The notes under the pieces: model-generated
What the model saw: the letters and a program-made list of their open reading frames with translations, nothing else
What the model was told of the DNA's origin: nothing
The model's database searches: none
DNA from: CALMFQ01 sp964495595
Lineage (GTDB): Bacteria; Pseudomonadota; Gammaproteobacteria; Burkholderiales; SCOH01
Assembly (NCBI GenBank): GCA_964495595.1
Contig: CAZBWH010000029.1
Location: 1 to 35,563, forward strand
Direction: 5' to 3'
Length of the DNA: 35,563 bases
Part shown: piece by piece, positions 8,140 through 14,234 of the stretch
Numbering within the stretch: the first letter of the stretch is position 1
Layout: every line of letters starts with the position of its first letter
Made by a program: the position numbers and the translations under genes

Positions 8140-9410
8140 TGCCAGCGCTGACAGACACAAAAATCAGGAACACCAAGCCCGGCGACAAGCCGATCACTCT
8201 CAACGACGGAAATGGGCTGTACCTAGACATCCGGCCGACGGGGGCGAAAATCTGGCGCTATCGCTACTGGCTGACACCCGAGAAGGATGGTCGCTACACG
8301 ATAGGCGAGTATCCATCGGTGTCGTTGTCAGAAGCCAGGCGCGAACGCGAGCGCCTCCGCGAACTGGTCAAGCAGGGGATCAACCCGACCCACGAAAAAA
8401 AGACCGAGAAAATACGGCAGACCCACGAACGGGCCAACACCTTCGAGGCCGTTTCCCGCGAGTGGCTTGAGCGGAAGAAGGAAAAGTGGACACCGTACTA
8501 CCACAAGCAGGCGACGAGTTGCCTTGAGCAGAACACTTTCTCAAAGATCGGCCGCTTGCCGATTCGCAATGTCACGGCGGCGCACTTGCTCGAAATCTTG
8601 CAGGCAATGGAGCGGCGCGGGGCAGAGACGTACGCCCTGCAACTGCGGCAATGGTGCTCGGCGATCTTCCGTCATGCCGTCGTGACGTTGAGGGCCGACG
8701 GCGACCCGGCAGCGGCACTCAAGGGAGCAATCCAACGGCCGCAGGTCAATCACAGCAAGCCGATGTCCGCCGATCAGATCGGCGATTTCAAGGCGCGTCT
8801 GACGAAGTATGGCGGCAACAGAACGACCGTCATTGCCATGCGGCTGATGCTCTACACCTTCGTGCGGACGGTCGAGCTACGCAAGGCGCCGTGGGTCGAG
8901 TTCGATATTGAGGCGGCAGAGTGGAAGATTCCGCCTGAGCGGATGAAAAAACGACGGCTTCACGTCGTTCCTCTGGCGCGGCAGGCACTTGCCTTACTGG
9001 AAGACCTGAAACGGATTACCGGGGCCGGCCAGTGGCTGTTCCCGAACTTCCGGCGGCCTGATGATGTGATGAGCGCGACGACGATCAATCGCGCCCTGGA
9101 GCACATGGGCTACGCTTCGGGCCTTTGGACGGGGCACGATTTCCGTGCCACCGCCTCGACCCAACTGCATGAAATGGGATTTCGTCCCGAGGTGATTGAG
9201 CTCCAGCTCGCCCACGTCGAGGAAAACAAGACGAAGGCGGCCTACAACCACGCCGAATACATGACCGAGCGGCGCGAAATGATGCAGGCCTGGGCCGACT
9301 GGATCGACAGCATTCCGGAGCGCGATACCGGATCGACGCTCAAGCTGCCTGAGCATGAGGCGACGAGTTCGCCGGCTGATCCGTGCGACTCTGACGAATC
9401 TGCTGGCTGA
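8139..9410 (+). CDS. int: P4-type tyrosine integrase (DUF4102 N-terminus)
   Basis: Site-specific recombinase of the island, 423 residues. The N-terminal arm-binding domain begins MPALTDTKIRNTKPGDKP and contains DGNGLYL (23-29), the DUF4102 signature. The core-binding domain spans about 100-190. Catalytic residues are visible: Arg243 in FVRTVELR, Lys270/271, His333 and Arg336 in GHDFRATAS, His359 in LAHVEEN, and nucleophile Tyr369 in AAYNHAEY. The frame is open further upstream to 8088, but the ATG at 8139, overlapping the preceding stop, gives the family N-terminus. P4-type integrases usually use tRNA 3' ends; here the duplicated core points to trpG. The last ~25 residues look non-conserved. 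Confidence 0.94.
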   Translation: MPALTDTKIRNTKPGDKPITLNDGNGLYLDIRPTGAKIWRYRYWLTPEKDGRYTIGEYPSVSLSEARRERERLRELVKQGINPTHEKKTEKIRQTHERANTFEAVSREWLERKKEKWTPYYHKQATSCLEQNTFSKIGRLPIRNVTAAHLLEILQAMERRGAETYALQLRQWCSAIFRHAVVTLRADGDPAAALKGAIQRPQVNHSKPMSADQIGDFKARLTKYGGNRTTVIAMRLMLYTFVRTVELRKAPWVEFDIEAAEWKIPPERMKKRRLHVVPLARQALALLEDLKRITGAGQWLFPNFRRPDDVMSATTINRALEHMGYASGLWTGHDFRATASTQLHEMGFRPEVIELQLAHVEENKTKAAYNHAEYMTERREMMQAWADWIDSIPERDTGSTLKLPEHEATSSPADPCDSDESAG

Positions 9411-9824
9411 CCAGTCGTGCTTGACCATCTCGTAGGGCATTCGATCTTTGCCTTTTCGCCGATATACAGGCCCATCTGGCGCGGCTTGCCTCATCATCCA
9501 CGCCCCCTCGAAGCGGTGTCGGCCGACAGTCACGCCACGTCGTGTTTGTCGAGGTTTGCCGAGGCGGTTGGCTTCGATGGCGTTCAGGCCAAGCCACACC
9601 TTCCCGGTGTCGCGAGATCGAAGGAAAAAATACAGGCGCTGCCTGAGCAGCTTCTGCGGGATTTTCGTTTCCTTGCTGACGGCTTTCGCCGTCTGGCTCT
9701 TGATCCAGTTCGCCGTCTTTCGCAGGGTGCGCCTCCATGCGTTCTGCAATGCCGACGGCGGCAAGCCGCGCAGCAGGGCGAATGCCTGATTAACGTCGAT
9801 CTCGACCTTGAGCGTTTCGATCAT
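8994..9824 (-). CDS. Phage minor tail protein Z-like gene, 3'-truncated, reading on into antisense of int
   Basis: Only about the first 135 residues (9420-9824) look real. They resemble the prophage minor tail protein Z family (lambda gpZ-like): AWRRTLRKT, VSKETKIPQK, VWLGLNAIEANRLG, then FEGAWMM and DRMPYEMVK, which parallel the PGAF and YPIDVVK region of gpZ. After that the frame runs 417 bp antisense through the integrase gene, which is convergent, so the natural C-terminus was lost at the junction near 9411-9425. Start ATG overlaps the stop of the upstream paralogue (ATGA). Best read as a decayed gene. Confidence 0.55.
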   Translation of the reverse strand: MIETLKVEIDVNQAFALLRGLPPSALQNAWRRTLRKTANWIKSQTAKAVSKETKIPQKLLRQRLYFFLRSRDTGKVWLGLNAIEANRLGKPRQTRRGVTVGRHRFEGAWMMRQAAPDGPVYRRKGKDRMPYEMVKHDWSASRFVRVARISRRTRRLMLRQLERRSGIALRNAVDPVGPGLHHFAPLGHVFGVVVGRLRLVFLDVGELELNHLGTKSHFMQLGRGGGTEIVPRPKARSVAHVLQGAIDRRRAHHIIRPPEVREQPLAGPGNPFQVFQ

Positions 9825-10240
9825 GTGGTGGGCCTCAGAATCAGCACGGTCAATCCGGTGCCGTCCGGTTCGATGGCAACTACCTCGTAACCAAGGCCGT
9901 CGAACACGACAACTGCTCCCTTTTCAACGCCGCCAGCCGTGACACCGTTCCCGCGCTGCCGTGCGCCTGCACCGTAGGCGAGTCGATGCGCTTCAATCGG
10001 GTTCAGTCCCAACCATACTTTTGCGGTCGACGGGCTTTTCAGGTAGAAATTCAAACGATCCCGCAACACCTTGAGGGGGATTTGCTTCTCCTTGCTCACC
10101 TCACGGCCCACCAGCGTTTTCACGTAGTTGCCGGTCTTTCTCAGCGTCCTGCGCCATGCCGCCTCTGCCTGCGCTGGCGAGAAGTGCTTGAACATTTCCA
10201 GCACCTTGTCGGCGTTGATGTCGATGCTGATTTGGCTCAT
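9821..10240 (-). CDS. Minor tail protein Z-like N-terminus fused to a different phage C-terminus
   Basis: 139 residues. Residues 1-90 are a clear paralogue of the neighbouring gene (shared AWRRTLRKT, VSKE, KVWLGLNPIEAHRL). The rest, GAVVVFDGLGYEVV...PDGTGLTVLILR, does not match Z and instead has the short beta pattern seen at the end of phage head-tail joining proteins. That second assignment is weak. In many tailed phages the head-tail joining gene precedes the tail genes and overlaps them by ATGA, as here. The arrangement fits an old tandem duplication of [joining-protein end + Z start]. Weak GGAG ribosome site; two terminators lie just upstream, so the gene is probably poorly expressed. 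Confidence 0.6.
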   Translation of the reverse strand: MSQISIDINADKVLEMFKHFSPAQAEAAWRRTLRKTGNYVKTLVGREVSKEKQIPLKVLRDRLNFYLKSPSTAKVWLGLNPIEAHRLAYGAGARQRGNGVTAGGVEKGAVVVFDGLGYEVVAIEPDGTGLTVLILRPTT

Positions 10241-10256
10241 GGGTTACTCCGGTCAG

Positions 10257-10290
10257 AAAAGAAAACCCGCCCAGCTTGTGACCGGGCGGG
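10257..10290 (-). terminator. Hairpin terminator, minus strand (second of two)
   Basis: On the minus strand CCCGCCC...GGGCGGG followed by TTTTCTTTTC. Arms at 10266-10272 and 10284-10290. It lies downstream of hicB and just upstream of the tail gene fragments, so it should insulate them from hicAB transcription. Confidence 0.75.
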
Positions 10291-10316
10291 CCAATTCACC
10301 GCAAGGAGAGAGGTTG

Positions 10317-10352
10317 ATGCACACCCACGCAGCAAAGCAAAAAGCCCGGTAG
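10317..10352 (+). other. Eleven-codon leader-like ORF with strong ribosome site, ending in a hairpin
   Basis: ATG at 10317 preceded by AAGGAGAG (10303-10310). It encodes MHTHAAKQKAR and its stop at 10350-10352 lies inside the hairpin arm 10345-10351. The layout resembles a transcription-attenuation leader on the plus strand, but no plus-strand gene follows closely, so it may be the stump of a deleted phage gene. Confidence 0.35.
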
Positions 10353-10372
10353 CTTGTGGCTTACCGGGTTTT
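10337..10372 (-). terminator. Hairpin terminator of hicAB (works in both directions)
   Basis: Arms CCCGGTA (10345-10351) and TACCGGG (10362-10368). The minus-strand transcript ends in CTTTTTGCTTT, the plus-strand one in TTTTGG. It lies 54 bp after the hicB stop. Confidence 0.8.
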
Positions 10373-10425
10373 GGACGGAATTGCTTCGAGAATGGGAAAA
10401 ATTAGACCACTTTGTCCCAGAACGG

Positions 10426-10848
10426 TCAAGCGGGAATTACAGATATTTCTAACTGCCTGCCCAATTTGCTCAGGGCGGCGGCGAGGGTATCGATCTTGGT
10501 GGTGTGGTGCAGGTCTGTCAGGCGCTGAACGTCCTGGGGACGAGTGCCGAGACGGCGGGCCAATTCGGAGGCTGTCACTTGCTGAGCCAGCATCTCATTG
10601 AGCAGCAGCACTTTGGCGGCGATGCTGGGGGGCAGTTCCACCAGTCGCTCACCGGGAGCCGACTTGGAAGGCAGCGGCACGGTGCGGCGATCCTCGAAAT
10701 AGAAGTCCATTGCCGATAGCAAAACATCCTCAGCCATTTCCATTGCCTCGGTTTCGCTGTCGCCTTGGGTGATCGCTTCTGGAATGTCACGGAAGGTGAC
10801 GACAAAGCCGCCTTCCTCTGCGGGGTCAAACTTGGCCGGGTAGCGCAT
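10426..10848 (-). CDS. hicB: HicB family antitoxin with C-terminal HTH
   Basis: Antitoxin that binds and blocks HicA and represses its own operon. 140 residues: the partially degraded RNase H-like HicB domain at 1-65 (MRYPAKFDPAEEGGFVVTF, DIPEAITQGDSETEAMEMAED) and a helix-turn-helix DNA-binding domain at about 88-135 (VTASELARRLGTRPQDVQRL). AGGAAAG lies just upstream of the ATG. Order hicA-hicB, 58 bp apart, toxin first as in E. coli. The gap contains a strong GNRA-loop hairpin. Intact. Confidence 0.93.
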   Translation of the reverse strand: MRYPAKFDPAEEGGFVVTFRDIPEAITQGDSETEAMEMAEDVLLSAMDFYFEDRRTVPLPSKSAPGERLVELPPSIAAKVLLLNEMLAQQVTASELARRLGTRPQDVQRLTDLHHTTKIDTLAAALSKLGRQLEISVIPA

Positions 10849-10885
10849 TTTCTCTTTCCTTTCCGATGTGCGGTGCAGGGTGCCA

Positions 10886-10899
10886 GCCCCTTGCGGGGC
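10886..10899 (-). other. GNRA-tetraloop hairpin between hicA and hicB
   Basis: On the minus strand GCCCC-GCAA-GGGGC, with no T run after it. It could slow exonucleases or tune the hicA/hicB ratio. No function is proven by sequence. Confidence 0.5.
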
Positions 10900-10906
10900 G
10901 GGTCTC

Positions 10907-11083
10907 CTATTTCAGCTTGAGTTGTTTCTTTACCCCTTCAACCAACCCTGTTTTCAGTTCTGCTGAAGGGTGCCTCGGCAAGTGGCTTTGTTGTCCGTTG
11001 AGGAAAACCTTCAAGTGCCTTGTGCCGTCCTTGAATGTCGCCCCCTGGGATCGGAGCCACCTGACAAACTCACTCTGTTTCAC
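10907..11083 (-). CDS. hicA: HicA family mRNA interferase toxin
   Basis: Ribosome-independent mRNA-cleaving toxin with a dsRBD-like fold, 58 residues. The sequence follows E. coli HicA closely: KQSEFVRWLRSQG, the catalytic His23 in GTRHLKV, LPRHPSAELK and the C-terminus KKQLKLK. The start is the GTG at 11083, set by an excellent AGGAGGT 4 bp upstream; a longer reading from 11125 would add 14 non-homologous residues. First gene of the hicAB operon, transcribed from the promoter at 11115-11143. Confidence 0.93.
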   Translation of the reverse strand: MKQSEFVRWLRSQGATFKDGTRHLKVFLNGQQSHLPRHPSAELKTGLVEGVKKQLKLK

Positions 11084-11114
11084 CGCACCTCCTGTATTCG
11101 TTGAACATGGGCAT

Positions 11115-11143
11115 ACATTAAACAATTTTGTTTAATGCGTCAA
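11115..11143 (-). promoter_or_regulatory. hicAB promoter with embedded operator palindrome
   Basis: Minus-strand -35 TTGACG (11138-11143), 17-bp spacer, -10 TAATGT (11115-11120). A perfect inverted repeat CATTAAACA-N4-TGTTTAATG (11116-11137) fills the spacer and -10. This is the expected place for the HicB or HicAB complex to repress transcription. Confidence 0.8.
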
Positions 11144-11279
11144 GTCAAATCAGAGTGGGCTGCCCTGCCAGCGAGACAGGTACGCCCGCTACCACCCCTA
11201 TGTCCATCGTTACGGCTATTACACCACCGAGACCGAGCAGCACTACGAGCTGGAGACCACGACCAGCAACTACAACGGC

Positions 11280-12536
11280 GTGATCATCGGCCAATCGGTG
11301 CTGGTGGCCAACGCCATGTGGCTGACCCGGCTCGGGCTGTTCTTCACCCAGGTGGCCGCCGCTGGCGACGTGCTGGTGGCGATCTGCGAAACCGAAGGCG
11401 GCAAGCCGAACATCGAGAAGACCCTGACTCGCGTCACCGTGCCGGTCGCCGACCTCAAGAAATACCCGGTCGGCGGTGTCACGGTTGCTGGCGTTCGTAC
11501 CGGCATGCAGGCGCTGCTCGACGGCAAGAGCCGCTTCAACGCCCAGCCGCGACTGATCGTCGCGCCGGGTCACTCCCGCACCCAGGCCGTGGCAACGGCA
11601 ATGGACGGCATAGCCACCAAGCTGAAGGCCATCGCGATTGTCGACGGCCCGAATGGTGATGACGACGATGCTATTGCCTTCGCCCAGAACTTCGGCAGCA
11701 AGCGCGTCTATATGGTAGATCCGGGACTCAAGGTGTGGGATACCACGCTCAACGCCGAAACCATCGTCCCCGCGTCGCCTTATGTGGCCGGTCTGTTCTG
11801 CCGTACCGACAAGGAATATGGTTTCTGGGGCTCGCCGTCGAACAAGGAGTTCCTCGGAGTCATCGGCACGGCTCGCCCGGTGGAGTTCCTGGACGGCGAC
11901 GATACCTGTCGCGCCAATCTGCTGAATGCGGCCAATATCACCACCATCATCCGCGACGGCGGCTATCGCCTGTGGGGCAACCGTACCCTTTCTGCCGATC
12001 CGAAGTGGGCCTTCGTGACCCGCGTACGCACGCTCGACATCGTGATGGATGCCATCCTCTACGGCCACAAGTGGGCCGTCGATCGCTCAATCACCAAGAC
12101 CTACGTCAAGGACGTGACCGAAGGGTTGCAGAACTTCATGCGCGACCTCAAGGCCCTCGGCGCCATCATCAATTTCGAGGTCTATCCCGACCCGGAACTG
12201 AACACGGCGAGCCAGCTTGAGCAGGGCCGCGTGTATTGGAACATCCGCTTCACCGACGTGCCGCCGGCCGAAAACCCGCAGTTCCGCGTGGAGGTGGACC
12301 ACCTGTATCGGTGGATGTACACCGTAGCTGGAGGCGCCGCAGTGATTTTCGGCACGTTGGGGTATGTCGGCGATGCTGTAAAAACCTTTGCCAAGGAAAC
12401 CGTGGTTGCCCACGATACTTTGCAGAATGTCAACAATGAAGTTGACAAACTCCACGCATTTTTTGTAGGGCTCGACCGGAGGTTAAATAAGGTCGAGGAT
12501 GCTGTTTACCCGAACCGCAAGGACGCCGCGCCGTGA
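11280..12536 (+). CDS. Chimeric phage protein: tail-tip fragment, P2-type tail sheath core, membrane/coiled-coil tail
   Basis: 418 residues made of three parts. 1-62 (IIGQSVLVANAMWLTRLGLFF...) resembles an internal piece of large phage tail proteins. About 66-339 is the body of a P2 FI-type contractile tail sheath: GVRTGMQALLDGKS, GFWGSPSNKEFLGV, TTIIRDGGYRLWGNRT, HKWAVDRSITKTYVKDV, FTDVPPAENPQFRVEV. 340-418 is unrelated: one membrane segment (347-370) and a heptad-like tail. The sheath lacks both its N-terminal ~100 residues and its last ~20. The frame is open upstream to 11136 with no good start or Shine-Dalgarno; the GTG at 11280 is nominal. The C-terminal part may come from the lysis cassette that follows. 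Probably fused by two in-frame deletions. Confidence 0.75.
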   Translation: MIIGQSVLVANAMWLTRLGLFFTQVAAAGDVLVAICETEGGKPNIEKTLTRVTVPVADLKKYPVGGVTVAGVRTGMQALLDGKSRFNAQPRLIVAPGHSRTQAVATAMDGIATKLKAIAIVDGPNGDDDDAIAFAQNFGSKRVYMVDPGLKVWDTTLNAETIVPASPYVAGLFCRTDKEYGFWGSPSNKEFLGVIGTARPVEFLDGDDTCRANLLNAANITTIIRDGGYRLWGNRTLSADPKWAFVTRVRTLDIVMDAILYGHKWAVDRSITKTYVKDVTEGLQNFMRDLKALGAIINFEVYPDPELNTASQLEQGRVYWNIRFTDVPPAENPQFRVEVDHLYRWMYTVAGGAAVIFGTLGYVGDAVKTFAKETVVAHDTLQNVNNEVDKLHAFFVGLDRRLNKVEDAVYPNRKDAAP

Positions 12537-12745
12537 AAACTGTGCGGCTGATCCGCGGAGTTGCCGCTGCCTTGGCCGGTTGCGACCCCGACCGATGGTT
12601 CGGGCATGTCGAGCACCACAGCCTGAAAGCCAGAACGAAGACGGCGGGCTACGGCAACTCGTTCTTCGACATCAACAGGGGCTACGTTCGCGCCGTGATG
12701 GACGATCGCCGATACCGTTACGCCGCGTTCTTCGGTGAGGTGTGA
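12533..12745 (+). CDS. Unrecognised 70-residue phage protein
   Basis: GTG start overlapping the stop of the chimeric gene (GTGA), and its own stop 1 bp before the Rz-like start, so it sits tightly inside the lysis-type operon. Basic and Arg/Tyr-rich toward the C-terminus (DRRYRYAAFF); no membrane segment or signal peptide. I do not recognise the family. Tight packing is the main argument that it is real. Confidence 0.55.
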   Translation: MKTVRLIRGVAAALAGCDPDRWFGHVEHHSLKARTKTAGYGNSFFDINRGYVRAVMDDRRYRYAAFFGEV

Positions 12746-12746
12746 T

Positions 12747-13268
12747 ATGGGACCGCTCAGTCTTGTTCCGTGGCCATACCGGCTACTGATCGTTGCAGTG
12801 CTCGCCGCTGCCTTGGTTGGCGTCGGATGGGTGAAGGGCGCATCCCATGTCCAGGCTGAGTGGGATGCCGAAGTCGTCAAGCAATCCTTGACGGCTGCCA
12901 GAGTCGAGAAGGCTCAGGCGCAAGCCACCGTCCAGGTAGTCACCGAGTATGTCGACCGCGTGAAAATCGTCCGCCAAGCGGGCGAAACCATCATCAAGGA
13001 GGTTCCCGTCTATGTCCCAGCCCAAGCTGATGCTGCTTGTGTCCTGTCTCGCGGCTTTGTCCGCCTGCACGACGCAGCCGCCCAAGGTATCGTTCCCGAA
13101 CCCGCCGGAAATTCTGATGCGTCCCCCGCAGGCGTTGCACTCTCTGCCGTCGCCGGAACAGTCGCCGAGAACTACACCGCCTGCCGAGCGAACGCCGAGC
13201 AGTTGAGCGCCCTGCAATCGTGGATCCTTGAGATGAAGGAATCCGCCGACGCCGGTCGTAGCGAGTAA
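12747..13268 (+). CDS. Rz-like i-spanin
   Basis: Inner-membrane subunit of a two-component spanin that fuses inner and outer membranes in the last step of phage lysis. 173 residues: short cytoplasmic N-terminus, one membrane segment (about 8-30, RLLIVAVLAAALVGVGWV), then a long Ala/Gln/Glu/Val-rich periplasmic coiled coil. Start ATG 12747 with GAGGTG 4 bp upstream is preferred to the GTG at 12735. The o-spanin gene is wholly embedded in the +1 frame, the classic Rz/Rz1 layout. Followed by a strong terminator. No endolysin or clear holin is left nearby. Confidence 0.82.
   Translation: MGPLSLVPWPYRLLIVAVLAAALVGVGWVKGASHVQAEWDAEVVKQSLTAARVEKAQAQATVQVVTEYVDRVKIVRQAGETIIKEVPVYVPAQADAACVLSRGFVRLHDAAAQGIVPEPAGNSDASPAGVALSAVAGTVAENYTACRANAEQLSALQSWILEMKESADAGRSE
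13012..13206 (+). CDS. Rz1-like o-spanin lipoprotein, nested inside the Rz gene
   Basis: 64 residues. Signal peptide with lipobox LSAC (Cys19), then a short proline-rich chain (QPPKVSFPNPPEILMRPP...). This is the hallmark of outer-membrane Rz1 lipoproteins. A perfect AAGGAGG at 12996-13002 lies 9 bp before the ATG, inside Rz coding sequence. It lies entirely within the Rz gene in another frame, so automated callers may miss it. Confidence 0.85.
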   Translation: MSQPKLMLLVSCLAALSACTTQPPKVSFPNPPEILMRPPQALHSLPSPEQSPRTTPPAERTPSS

Positions 13269-13272
13269 CACC

Positions 13273-13318
13273 CGCCCCACCTGGATCGCCTTTGTGCTTC
13301 CGGGTGGGGCGCTTTTTT
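13273..13318 (+). terminator. Rho-independent terminator after the spanin genes
   Basis: Arms CGCCCCACC (13273-13281) and GGTGGGGCG (13303-13311), then CTTTTTT. Separates the lysis genes from higBA. Confidence 0.9.
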
Positions 13319-13336
13319 GCGTTTGTGGTTTCTTTT

Positions 13337-13357
13337 GTCCCAAGATGGGACTATAAT
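13337..13357 (+). promoter_or_regulatory. higBA promoter -10 and operator
   Basis: Perfect -10 TATAAT at 13352-13357, preceded directly by the inverted repeat GTCCC-AAGAT-GGGAC (13337-13351), a likely HigA operator. No good -35 is visible. The predicted transcription start is within a base or two of the higB GTG at 13364, so the toxin mRNA may be leaderless. Confidence 0.65.
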
Positions 13358-13363
13358 CAACCC

Positions 13364-13669
13364 GTGAACATCGTCGCTGTCAAATTCCTCCGCGCCTTCT
13401 GGGAAAAATACCCGGATGCAGAGCAGCCGCTCAAGTCTTGGGTCGATGAAGCCAAGAAGGCCACATGGTCGCAACCCTCCGAAATCAAGGAGCAATACCG
13501 GAGCGCGAGCATCCTCAAGAATCGCCGCGTGGTGTTCAACATTAAGGGCAACGATTACCGATTGGTGGTTTCCGTTGCCTACCACTACCAGGCGGTCTAT
13601 GTGAAATTCATCGGCACCCACAAGGAATACGATGCCATAGACGCTGAAACTGTAGAGATGGAGGTCTGA
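13364..13669 (+). CDS. higB: HigB family mRNA interferase toxin
   Basis: Translation-dependent RNase toxin of the HigB_toxin family, 101 residues, toxin first as usual for this module. Recognisable family segments: FLRAFWEKYPDAEQPLKSW, NRRVVFNIKGNDYRLVV, AVYVKFIGTHKEYDAID. Start is the GTG at 13364 (VNIVAVKF, normally MNIV/MRII); the frame is open upstream to 13292 but those residues lie in the terminator and operator. No Shine-Dalgarno is visible, consistent with a leaderless message. Stop is 1 bp before the higA start. Confidence 0.9.
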   Translation: MNIVAVKFLRAFWEKYPDAEQPLKSWVDEAKKATWSQPSEIKEQYRSASILKNRRVVFNIKGNDYRLVVSVAYHYQAVYVKFIGTHKEYDAIDAETVEMEV

Positions 13670-13670
13670 C

Positions 13671-14051
13671 ATGGAAATTCGCCCGATCCGCACCGAAGAG
13701 GACTACAAGGCCGCGCTCTCCGAAGTCTCGGCCTACTTCGACACCGAACCAGCCCCCGGCACCCCCGATGGCGACCGCTTTGAAATCCTGCTGACGCTCG
13801 TGGAAGCCTACGAGGCTAAGCGCTACCCGATTGACCTGCCCGATCCGGTCGAGGCCATCAAGTTCCGCATGGATCAGGCCGGGCTGACGCCTAAGGACTT
13901 GGTGCCCGTCATCGGCCGACTGAACCGCGTCTATGAGATTCTGAACCGCAAGCGCCCACTGACGCTGAACATGATCTGGAAGCTACACGAGAAGCTGGGC
14001 ATTCCGGCTGAGTGCCTTATCCGGCCACCGAAGATGCACATCGCGGCCTGA
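13671..14051 (+). CDS. higA: HigA family antitoxin, helix-turn-helix
   Basis: 126 residues. Typical start MEIRPIRTEEDYKAALSEV, then TPDGDRFEILLTLVEAYEAKRYPI, and a C-terminal HTH region (AIKFRMDQAGLTPKDLVPVIG, VYEILNRKRPLTLNMIWKLHEKLGIPAECLI). It neutralises HigB and probably represses the shared promoter at 13337-13357. GGAGG lies about 7 bp before the ATG, inside the end of higB. No clear terminator separates it from trpG, 183 bp downstream. Confidence 0.92.
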   Translation: MEIRPIRTEEDYKAALSEVSAYFDTEPAPGTPDGDRFEILLTLVEAYEAKRYPIDLPDPVEAIKFRMDQAGLTPKDLVPVIGRLNRVYEILNRKRPLTLNMIWKLHEKLGIPAECLIRPPKMHIAA

Positions 14052-14058
14052 TTCGGCC

Positions 14059-14066
14059 TTGTCCGG
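14059..14066. repeat. Inverted copy of the CCGGACAA repeat
   Basis: TTGTCCGG, reverse complement of the octamer found in pairs at 7388-7407 and 14162-14181. Possible extra integrase or excisionase site. Confidence 0.4.
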
Positions 14067-14161
14067 TTTTTGACGCGGGTAGGTCATGCAGACGATAATC
14101 ACATTTTCAAACAACGTTTTTCCCCTGGTCGACTGCGGCGAGGCGGGCAGCCAACAAATAA

Positions 14162-14181
14162 CCGGACAATCTACCGGACAA
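14162..14181. repeat. Right pair of CCGGACAA repeats, putative integrase arm sites
   Basis: CCGGACAA at 14162-14169 and 14174-14181, starts 12 bp apart, exactly as in the left pair. They lie 54-73 bp from the right core repeat. Confidence 0.6.
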
Positions 14182-14210
14182 GTATCGAGGCAGTTAGCGG
14201 CAAGGGCTAA

Positions 14211-14223
14211 TATAATCAAAAGG
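14211..14223 (+). promoter_or_regulatory. Island-supplied -10 element and ribosome site for trpG
   Basis: TATAAT at 14211-14216 and AAAAGGA at 14217-14223, 11 bp before the trpG ATG. The two overlap so closely that a transcript from this -10 would lack the ribosome site, and no good -35 is seen. The ribosome site is the better supported call. Both lie on the island side of the junction. Confidence 0.5.
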
Positions 14224-14234
14224 ATAGCCTAACT

